Shown here: piece by piece, positions 37,601-49,600 of the stretch
Position numbering within the stretch: position 1 is the stretch's first letter
How the letters are laid out: each line of letters opens with the position of its first letter
From: Rhyzopertha dominica
Taxonomy: Eukaryota > Arthropoda > Insecta > Coleoptera > Bostrichidae
Direction: 5' to 3'
DNA: 64,000 bases
Assembly (NCBI GenBank): GCA_025024175.1
Contig: QCXZ01000138.1
Span: 1,364,002-1,428,001, forward strand
The notes under the pieces: model-generated
Databases searched by the model: none
What the model was told of the DNA's origin: nothing
Seen by the model: the letters and a program-made list of their open reading frames with translations, nothing else
Program-made: the position numbers and the translations under genes

Positions 37601-40600
37601 TTCATAAATATAAAATTCATTTAGATTAAAAAGACATCAAAAATGTCGAGCAGATTAGTTTTTTATACATTATATTTAATGCTGTCAATAGTAATGAATA
37701 CTTTTTTGAAGAATACAGCTATTGTTGGCACAAGTCAAGCTAATTAATACATAAAAAAGAAAAGTCAAGATCTCAAAAAAGTCAAAGTTAGGAAAAAAAA
37801 AGTCAATATGTTGAGAATAACGTCTAGAATTCCAATATTAAAAGAAATCAACCCTTCTGTGTTGGGTGAATCAGTAAATAAGTAATTTAGCAAATCATCG
37901 TCTAAAGATAACTTAGTTTAATTTGAGAGAAAAAGCTTTATTCTTTAGCTTGATATATAAAGGAAATTTTGAAAACAAAAAAACATAATACATTAATACA
38001 ATGAGTAAAATATGGAAGAAAATAAAGTAATGTCAAAAATCAATATATAAAATAAATTCATAAAGACCATATTGCGCCACAAAACCACAGCTTCATCAAT
38101 AAAATCATTTGATTGGTCTGTATTATATTATTTTATTAGCAGTTAGCATACACCATTTGTGTGAAAAAATAACCCAAGAATTAAACTTAACTTGAAATAT
38201 TATCTTATTAATAATTATATTATTAAATAATTATTAAATTATCACAAGCACAATATAAATATGGATTATCAAATGAACTATGTAACAACTACTTCTTTTG
38301 ATACAATCAATTTTCTTGAAAATAAGCGAGGCAATAATAAACCATAAAATATTATCACAATTTTTTTTCTAACACAAGGTTCACCGACTGTTTCAATAGA
38401 AATTACAAAATTTAAAAAAATTCCAATAAGATATCCACATATTTTTCACATACACTTCAAGGCAGATTGCAGATTTTTAATGAAAATATAATAATGCAAA
38501 TTTTAAAAATTAAGATAAACGACTTTCAACTTCTCTAGTAACTATCACAAGACATGATTATGCTATAACAAAAATTTTTTTTTAAGATAATATTCACCAC
38601 CACTGTCCATAAATTCTTTTAGGAAACTTGCAGTTAGTATTTTTCTCTGCACTGTCATAAATTTTCAAATATGATTGAATCAGCACATAAAATACACATA
38701 AGAAATAGATTTTTTTAAACTTACGTTAACAGTTGAGCATTATCATTTGGATGCTCCTTGATCAACTTTTCACGTCGGTAATGTAAAAAATTTGTAAGCG
38801 TAGTGTCTCCCTTACTCGAAAAGTCAATCTCATCATACTCCGTCCAAATAACAACACCCACTAAAGCGATAAATATGTTCAATGGAGCGTAAAGCTGAAA
38901 CAATCGTGACAAGTTAATGAGGCTACAAAACACGAACCGTCACAAAAAACATACCCCGTTTATAATGTTAGCAATTTCTTTGCATCTCTGCTCTACACGC
39001 TGTTTATTTTCCCCGTATTCTTTGTACTCTCTGTTGTCAACGACTAAAACTAGCTCAACATAACGCGACTGCTTGCTTGCATTGTACGGTCCTCTAATCT
39101 GAGGATCTGCAGATCTCTTGTGCTGAAAATGCAGAAAATCAATTTGTGTCCCTCCGGGAATAAAATTTCTACTTACTCTGCTCACTCTAGCGTGATCTTC
39201 CACGTGAATGGGTTCGTATGCGTNACCTCCATAGCCACAAGTCTTGTTATGCTCCGCTAGATCCGAGTGTTTGTATACAAAATGCAGGCACTGGTTGAGA
39301 TCTTGCAGATTTGAGCACTTTTCGATGTAGTACATCTCATTGGTGTCGAATATCACCCCGGATACACCTCCATCACAGGTGGAGATTGCGGCCCATGAAT
39401 CAGGAATGTCACGGATTTTGCCTGTGTAGTGGCACATCTCGACATCCTAGAAATAAATGCTGAGTATTACAAAAATATTATGTGTACTGTGTATTTTGAC
39501 TATACGCCTAAAAGAAATCCAAAGTCCCATTCTTTTAATCCAATATTATAAAATGTATTTTTTCTTTTGCTAGATATTGTCACTTATTTTTAAACAACTT
39601 TTCAAAGAAAATAAAACGCAACCAATCCAAGGAGACAAAATTCGAAGAGCTGTGTATAAATTTGATGGCAAAAAAAACTATGCCTACAGTTAGCTTGTTA
39701 TACAGAGATATAACTGAGAAGAACATTTTCATGCTGTGGCAAAACTTTCCTAAAATATTAAAAAAATACAGCTTTATCATTGTATTTTTAACCCTATCGA
39801 AATGATATGTGGCTAATTCAAGGAAAAATTAAGGAGGAGAAACACTGGGGGAAAATTTAGCAACAGTGGTTCAAGAAACATTGAATTTAATAGCTGCGGA
39901 TGCCTGGAAAAAATCTGTACAACACGTAATAAAGATAGAAAATGATAGTGACAATGACATTGACAGAAACAATGATTGAGTGAAGCTTCTATTATACCAC
40001 GATGACCGCCGGAATTCTACTTATAATATGCATCAATTTAGCTATGTCATTTTATTTTTTATGACAGATTTTTTTATTTCAATTATTCCATTTCATCTTA
40101 AATATTTTAAGCCCTGTCCACTTGAAATATTTCCTTTCGGTTGGCGTAATTGACAATATCGGTGTCTATTACCACTTTATTGCGAAGCCTGCTGTGAAGG
40201 CAACTGGATTTTATTGAACATATTGAATATTTGCTATATTACAAATACAGGGTTTCTATAAATGATTCATGCAACATATGAGGCGTTGATTTCTGAATTC
40301 TTTGTACCACCTATTTGTAACTGCTGCCAAGCTACAATATGCATGGCTATAGTACTGAAGTACATCACTTTCCTGAGAGGAGGCAAATCCATAATTTCGA
40401 TAAGCACCCTGGATGCATGAATCATTTATAGAAAGCCTGTATCAACATCGAGTAATTTATAACATAATTGCAATAATTTTAAAACATCTTGGCATTTAGA
40501 AGATTAATCTTTAGTTTAATTCACAAAATGTTCCAAATTTCCACAATTTTGTCGATCAACGGCTGCTTGTTTCAAAATATTTATTTTAATTCTCTTCTAG

Positions 40601-43600
40601 ACATTTTCCCATAAGTGTTCTATAGTAGGTATCTACTTAAGCTTCATGACATAGGCTTTGGGTTTATTATAGTGCTGTAAGATAAAGCGAAATAGAATCC
40701 CCACTTTGCATAAGGAATAATATTCCTACATGCCAGTCCATCCATGACACAATCAATAAAATGAATCAGAGCAACAGGTTTTTTTTATAAAACACCCAGC
40801 CTGATGGTTTTAACTTCCTGAAATTGTTCGTTTTTTGTTTTGCCCGCCGAAAATATATCCTTATATGCTGTTAGTATGGTTTTTAACCCAATAAACCCTG
40901 GTTTTAAACAGGAAGTACAAAATGTTTTCTACATTTGGAATACTTTGGACAAAAATGTGCAATCGTAAAAAACAAGAGATGTTTTTACTTTTAAAATTAA
41001 AGAATTGTTTACTGTGAAATGAGGTGTTGTCTAATGTATTAAATAAGAGTTTAGAAGCTATTTCTTTTTTTAATTTTATACATACTATTACACACTATTA
41101 TTACTTAGTAGGTTGTAAAAGTACGAATATACGATAATATGATGTGTAAGTTGATCATACTAATAAACCATATGAGGACTTATATGAATCTAGATCGTAC
41201 TGGGAAAATAAAAAGAAACATTAATAACTATTGTTTTCTGTCAACTAAATAAAATTTAAATTGTTTTTTTTTTGGATTTAATCTGGGTTAAAACCAGTTA
41301 AAACCGATGGGTTTTACTGTCGGGTGTCAACTCTGCTTTGGATTAAAGTGTGATTGACTTTTATTACTAAACACTTTTTTACAGTCATTCACTGTCCACT
41401 TCCAGTGAGTATGTGCAAAAGCAAGTTGGACAGCCGTTTTTCTTTCACAAATTAAAGATTTATTTTTGCAAATCATCTGCTGGGCCGGCATTTTCAGCTT
41501 TAATTCTTCTAGATTTTGGTATCCTGATTTATTGTAGTTGCTAATAATTATTAAAATAAAGTAACGAATAATTTCAAAATGTCTTCTCCGCTGTTAAATG
41601 TATTCAGCAGTTTCTCTTTTACTGTAAAATCAATTGCCCCACGTTAAGTGGTCTAATAATAATACTACTTTTTTAATATCAACATGAATTGTCAACTTTT
41701 TTTTTGCTAGTGAAATGTCCAATAGTGTATTTATCTTTAGTTCCTTAATTTATATATAGTTAACTAATTTACAAAGACCAGTCCTAATGACATGAATTTT
41801 CAAGTTAGGTGTTTCAAAACGCTTCTTTCATTGTGAACATTCGACTCAAAATTTCGTTTCACTTAATGTAAGAATATGTGTAATCACCAAATGCATATTA
41901 TTGAGCAAAGATTTTTACGAAAAATAGTGTACTTGCTACACATCTGTCGAAAACGTCTTTCGCTTGTTTATAACATATGAGTGACCAATTAGAGATTTCA
42001 AAGTCAATATGACTGAGCCTTTCTTGAGCTGGTTTTTAATTTAGTTTGAGGCAATATCAGGACACCCACTATTTATAGGCGACAAAAGAACTTTGAAATT
42101 AATCAAATCATCTGCTATTAACAACACCCTACAACGTGAATTCTGACCATTTCAAAAATTGAAGAGGAAGAGTTCATAGCGCCATGGCTTCAAATTTTTG
42201 TCTTTATTTTGCAGCGCGAACTCTTTAGTAGTTGTCACTTGAACATAAAAAGGTTCAAAGTTAATGGTAATAATAATAAAATGAATTATTAGTAATACAC
42301 GAATATTATTGTAAATTGGCATTTAACCCAGAAATTTCAATTCGCCAACCGTTAACATCAATTTATTTCATCTGTATCTTGCATAAAAGAACGGTACCTT
42401 ACTTTGCATTCTAATTATGTCTGCTGGATTTAGACTATGGACCATCACTTACGCAATGCCTATAAATTATATTACAAAAAAGGGGAGCGCGCAAGCCCCT
42501 GTCAAACAAACACCGAGGGTGTTGGTTTTTACGCGCAAGCAAAGCATATTTACGATGTTTATTTTAATTTATATTTAGCCCCGCAAGCCCTCCGCCAGAT
42601 TAATATCTCAACAAACTTTCTGACCTATATTCTCGACGTCATGCTCACCTCCTTGCCGGGTCTGTCCACTAATTTCCTTCCATTCTTCTGATGCGAGCGG
42701 AAGTAGCCTTTGGGGAGCAGATCCCTGTTTAATTTTAAATCCAGGATGTATTTCTGGCCGTCAATGTCCAGCTCGACCGCTACGTGATGTGTATGCTGCC
42801 CATCCTGGAAGAGATAAAAACTGACCGTTAAAACATATTGGATACAATATTGCTTATTTAATTAGTTTATTTATTATGATGGTGAGTAATTATGTGATAA
42901 TTGATGTCATGAATGTTAATGGTCAAGAGCTGGATTGATAGTCGGTTTAAAATTGGCGTTGACAAGGCTACAATCTTAGATACTATGGAAGTTTAAAATA
43001 GGTTTGTTGTAATGATTATGATGTTGGGGAAATGCAGAAAAAAGTTGGAACGGATACTGTATTCATCAGGAACTACTTTTTTCATTTGTAAGCACATTTC
43101 TAAAAAACAGCGGTTGTATATAGGAAAGTACAGCAGTGGACTTTGAAAATGAAACGATAAGAGGGTTACGTACGGGAGATAATTTATTTCCTGGCAATAC
43201 AACCATTAGCCAAACAAATATTACTGCCTCCTAGCAGCGTCATTCTGTGGTGAGGAACATTACCTAATTTTATAATTGAAAAATTAAAGGTTAAACGACT
43301 ATCCACTTGATGCGTTAATACAGGGTGATTTTTTGAAAACTTCACACCTTAAATAACTTTAAATAGAGCAAAAATTTAAAAATTTGCAAAAACAGGTAAA
43401 CTTTTGTTTGCAGGGGGACAAGTTTTTAATGGACAGCGCTTACTCTCTGAGCAGGGTAGACACCCCTTTAAAAATTTTAAATGGAACTATCCATCTTGTG
43501 ATACATCATTTGAAAGCCTATTTCACAAAGAGTCTGGCCATGTAATTAGTTTTACCACGTTTAACTTATTGACGGGGTAATAGATTAATAGTGCCTACGA

Positions 43601-46600
43601 AACAGGTTGCTTATTAAATTGAATATTTTGGACTCTTTTCAACAAAATGTATTTTATTTTAGAGCGGAAATAAAATTTGTCCTTACGAGAACCCAAAATT
43701 TAAACAAACTTGTAAAAAATATGACACTTAAAAAAACTCCCAGAATACTAAAAATTTTCTTTTAACATTATTATTAACATTAAAGTATTTATCATGTAAG
43801 TTTTTAGAAAGTCCATGTCCACGAAAAAGAAAAATTATTTATTTGTAACTCCAAAAACAGTGTGAACAAAACCATAGAAATTCAAACCTTACAATAGATT
43901 CTCAAAATGTGCACCACCTCTTTCCATACAATAATACAGACGGTTCTCGAATTCCTGCTGCACTTTTCGGAAAGTTTCAGGTGGAATCCTCCTGCACTCG
44001 TTAATAACTCTTTCTCGCAGATCGTCCAGGCTAGTAGGTTGTGTTTTGTAAACCACAGATTTTAAATGACCCCATAGAAAGAAATCTAAATCAGTCAAAT
44101 CGGGTGATCGTGGCGGCCATTCAATTGTTCCACGCCTACCAATCCAGTGAAGAGGAAATCTATGATTTAACCAATTTCGCACATTAATGGCGTAATACGG
44201 TGGGGGTCCATTATGTTGGTAAAACAATTCGTATTCATCCAACATTGGATTTCCTTCAGGGTCACGTTGGTTTTCTAATTGCTCTGTGATTAAAGGATCA
44301 ATAACGTTATCAAGTAATTCTAAATACATTCCCCCATTTAGCGTCCCATCAATGAAAATTGGACCTACAATTGCGTTGCCAAGTATTCCAGCCCAGACGT
44401 TCAGCTTCTGAGGAACTTGTGTATGACCTTCTCGAAAAATATAAGGATTTTCGTCACTCCAGTACCTGACGATATGTTTATTTACAGAGCCGTTCAAAAA
44501 AAAATGTGCATTCATCACTGAAGCAGATATTTTTTATTAGATTTGGATTTACTATAATCTTTTCTGTCATAATTTCGCAAAATTGCAGTCTTCTATCGAA
44601 GTCATCTTTGCCGAGTTCCTGGAGAGTTTTCATCATGTAGGGATGGAATTTGTGCAGTTTTGTAACTTTCCTTACAGATGAATAAGAAAATCCAGTGGCC
44701 GTAGAAATGTTACGCAAAGAGCTAGTTGGATTCATTGCAAAATGACCAAGTACTTCAAGTTGGGCCATTTCATCAACGACTCTATTCCCTGCCCTTTTTT
44801 TGCTTACTACAGATCCAGAGAATGTACCTAGCGTCAACATTTTTATCGGGGTGCTGTTCGTTAAACACCCTTGCTGACGCACGAGCACAGCTATGCTCAG
44901 CACCGTAAATAAAAATTATTTCTACCCTTTCGGCAGTTGAATAAACCTTTATCACTTGGACTCTCACTTTAAAATTTCACGCGATTTATAAAAAGGAATG
45001 TGAACAAAAAGATGGTCGTGCCAAAGAAGTAGCCAAAAAGTTGAAAGAAAAAATTGGAAACACAAAGTAGATAATTATTTAGCCAATTCAGTATAAACTG
45101 TCGAGTTACAATATCAAGTAATGTCGAAAGAAAATTTTAAGTATTTTTGGCATTTTGCTTAGGTGTAACAATTATTTTTTAACAACTTTTTTTAGGCTTA
45201 AGTAAATTCTTGTTAAATCAAAATAGAATTAACAATCACGTTCAAATTAAAATCACTTCATACCGATTTTTATCTGCACGTCTTTAGCTGTTACAGATCC
45301 ATTTGCCAGTATGTAAAGATTTAAAAAAAATGTGAATCATTACTACTGATATCTGTATCAACATTTGGTAAAATGTTGATAATTTGGTAGATGTTAGATG
45401 GGTTTTGGCCGACCCATTGAGTAATGAGTACCTTACCACCAACTCCTGGCAATAGTAATCATCAAAACACGCGACAGACCGTGGCAGATAAGTGGACGGA
45501 AGTGGTTTTGGTGCACTTACAAATGACCCACTGTTAGTCTGCAACTGATAAACTTGAAGGCAGCAAATGTGTTTTTGTCCGATTGTAATGGGATGCGGAA
45601 CCTTGCATCTTCTTATCGGTCAAGTTTTTTTTATTTCCCTTTCCTCCAAAACACATTCAATGATAACGAAGACAGATGTCTGTCTCATGCGGGCACGACT
45701 TTTTGTCTGCTCGCTAAAAAGTTTGGCCTTCTTTGAGATTTTGCGTTCGTCGACTTGCGAAATCGTTTGTTCAGGCACGTCACGACGTAATCAGATTGGT
45801 ATAGAAAAAGCTAATGCTGTGCGGGATGGAAGAATAGCGATTCGTTGTTTCAAAATATTAAACGGTTGGATTTATTTCGCAAATGATTTATGAAATTGTG
45901 AATTAATAGTGCTAAACGCTTCTTAATTCGGTTGTATTACTAATACCAGTAATGTAATATACTGCAAAAATTAAAAGATTGCCATGAAATCTAACTAACC
46001 TAGCTGTTTGCGTGAACTGTGGAATTGTAGAAATTAGTTATCAACTAGCAGAAAAGTGAAAACGTCACTATGTATAAATTTATACGATTGTGACAACATT
46101 CGTTTTTTTAGTTCTTTTTATGGTTAACAAGACTTTTGATACCTTACGAATTACTGTGGTTAATTCAAATATCACTCGGAATTTGCTTTAAAAAAAAAAA
46201 ACAAGTAAGTCAGTTCTTTCTTCCATTGCCCAATGTACTACAGTCAGATTTCTTATGAATGGGAGTGCTATTGTGGTATTTCGCAAAGACTTTAAATACA
46301 ATATGGCAAATCCATCTTATAAAAAAACTGTTAAGAAATGTGTGACACAACTGTTTTTTCTGTATTTGAGATGCCACAAACATTACAAATTAATCTAGAA
46401 AATTATCTATTACCATCTGCATTACTGACAAATTTTTGCAATATCGGAACAAAAGAGATACGAGTTGCTACTAAGCTTCTTTAAGGTGATATCTTGATAA
46501 AGCTAATGCACTTTTAAATTCCTTACGCACTTGCAACGAAATCTGAGGTTACCATTTTACGCCAAAATAAAAAAGGTCAAATGTAGAGTGGCGCAACCTA

Positions 46601-49600
46601 AACTCCCAAAAACCGAAAAAGTAACGGTTGTACCTTAATCAGGTAAAGCAATGGGATAGCTGACAGTAAAGAAATAGTGTAAAATAAAATACTTTATATT
46701 TGAACTTCGTAGTACCTGTAACTTCTTTTTTGTATTAACAATTTTCTCTACGTAATTTATTAGTTTTAATGGCCAGTGCTATTTATTGATGTTCATACAG
46801 CACATGACATTCCTGGGAGACATCATCACTAAAATAGCGAAGACGGATAACATCTGCGCATATTACCTCAAATGATGAACTAATTTTTGTACGAATGCCT
46901 CTAACGTTCTGATAAAAAATATTACAGTGGAATAAGTTGGAATTGGGCATCAGTTTGACGATCGGGATGAAACAATTTTTGGGATACCATTTATATACCA
47001 TATTATGGGAGTGGTTTCTCGCTTGTTTCTTCTTCTTGTAATTCATTTTTTATCTGGCTGTAGCTTTCAATCTGCTTAAGTGTTTTATCAAATGTCTACA
47101 CCTCAACCAACTGCAGATAGATCTATTTCGCTGTCATTACAGCTCATCAGTGCAGGTTAGGTCTAGTGTAGACAGCACGGCTAGGTGGCTTTGTCATCAT
47201 GTCAGTGTAATGCTGACAGATGGCATTGCCATCATAAATTCTTACTTAATTATATCTAGTCTTGCAATTTGAATAACAATAACGGTGAAGCTTTAACGTA
47301 ATTATTACCAATTAAGTTGCGACAAATATTTATCTAAAACACGAATGTACAAGAAAAAATGAAAATTTTTAAGATTTTTTAATATTAGTAAGTAAAGCGC
47401 CCTATTACGTCTTTTCTGTAACGATAGCTGTTCATAAAAAGTTGACAATAATGTAACAACAACAGCCTAACGAACTGTAACGACAGCTTTTTCTTTTTCA
47501 GGTGTTATGCGTGGGTACTCGAACATCACAAAAGGATCGGCTATTCGTCACGGACGTATTTTTTTCAAATCCGCTGGGCCTGCGACTAAACCTCCGCAAG
47601 AGAAACTCGAGTGAAACTGGTTCCCATATTTCACTTTTTGCAAGATGAATGCACAACATCTCCGTTTATGCTTTCGGAAGTTTAATGTAGCGAATTAAGG
47701 CATTTTTATTTTTCAGGTAGTAGAAAAAAATACCCTTGCTTTGCTGTTCGTAGATATCACTAAAAAGTTTACATAAACACGGTCTCAACAAGTTTGTTAG
47801 TACTCCTCTGTAAGTCAGACTGCGAAAATTGTTAGTGAATGTTGTCGCTTTGTTACTTAAATATTAGATAAAAAATGACAAGTAGACTACTTAAACAGGT
47901 TTTTATAAGATGCTGAAAGTAGGTCATATAACACAAACTATATAAGAAAACAAGCTGAAATTATAATCATTCTTATATTTAGCTAAGTCTATCATGTGGT
48001 AAAAATATGAATCTAAAATAAAAGATAATATTTTGTCGGATAGATCGCTGTCTGTTGAAAACACTGACAAAAAGTTAATAGTCTGACGTTTCGATTACAA
48101 CTGTAATCTTTGTCAAAGACGAAGAACCTCAAAATTTGCCTGACACAAGTTCAAACAAATTTTTTTTTGTCAGTGTTTTCAAGAGACAGCGATCTATCCG
48201 ACAAAATATTATCTTATATTAGGGACGCTGAAAGCATTCACCCTCGTATTCCGAAATGTCAAAATTTGTAAAATTTTGAAACACTTTTTCTGAGAAATTT
48301 TATTCCCTATCTGATAGTATTTTTACTTTTTGTCTATTTCTTTGTAGTATTCGTTTCTTGCTGGGAGTTTGCGTTCTCTTGGTTAATGTTTTCCCCGCGT
48401 ATTTCAGAGTTCTTAGGCATATATTGATCAAATTTGAAAACTGATACGACTTAAATTCGTAACGTTCACAAAATATACCGCTTTTCAAGTCAATTTGGAT
48501 AACGATATAACGTGTTAATTCAAGTTACGTTCTCACAAGGTTTGTATAACACCTTTTAACAGTTGCAAATAAGTTAAAAAAATAGCCTAAAAGTTTGAAT
48601 CAAAAATTTGTATTTTGCGGGTGCTTTTTATAACTTAATTCCATTTGAATTTGTATTACTTACATTATAATTAAAAGTATTTACATAAATATGCTATCAG
48701 CTTCGTTCAGCAGTTACACTAGTGTATTTTAAACATTTTGACGAGAAATTTATATACCTATAACATTCTACAAAATGTACAACTAAAGACGCAATTTTAA
48801 CAGTATGGTAACTCCAATATATGCATTCTATTAACTGTATCCACAACTAACCCAATGGCATTTTGTTGCAACAAGGCTCTTTTTATTCACATGGAGAACA
48901 GAAACGCAGTACGTCCTTGAGTTGGAACGCTTTTAATTTTATGCAAATAATTAATCAATTAGTTAAGCTTTATTTAACATTATATTGAATTTGCAACAAA
49001 ACTTTTTCTACGCAGACCAGATCCGCTTCCCGCGGTTAATTTTTTATAGGCAAATGCAACCGTAAACAATCGATCTTCATTGCTCCTGCTTCGTCAATGC
49101 ACACAATCGTTCTACTTCTGTCTGATTAGAATAGTGATTAAGTCATTCGTGGATTGCCTGTAAACCCAGCGAAGCTTTTTTGGACTTGCAAAGCAACAAT
49201 TAAGTTTCTTGGCTGAGTCAGGCCTGACGAATTCAATTCTGAATCATAATTACATGCTGCCCCATTGTAAGAACATTTCGAGCAATTTGGATTCAAGGCA
49301 GTGGAAAGTGACGTCAAAAATTCGCACGGCAGTTGCGTTTGACGTATATCAGTGCATGATAATCGCTTGCAAATAAATTCACCCCTTATCTTGTTTATCA
49401 AGATAATGAATAAATAGAAGAAAACATATACTTCTGCCGTACCCGCAGTGCCAAATCCTTAACGCACCGGTATCGCATCAAGTTGGCATTTTATCTACCG
49501 TGTGTTCCAAATTTAGGGTTGAAAATCTCGGTTATCGTTGAAGCTACAAAGTCGGAACATTTTAGAAAATTTTACACATACCCGGTTTCAAAATTGGAAC

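Noticed and set aside
44968..45300. Search for the 5' terminal inverted repeat of the 43-45 kb transposon
   Set aside because: No inverse of the CAGGGTGATTTTTT end was found, so the boundary is left approximate.
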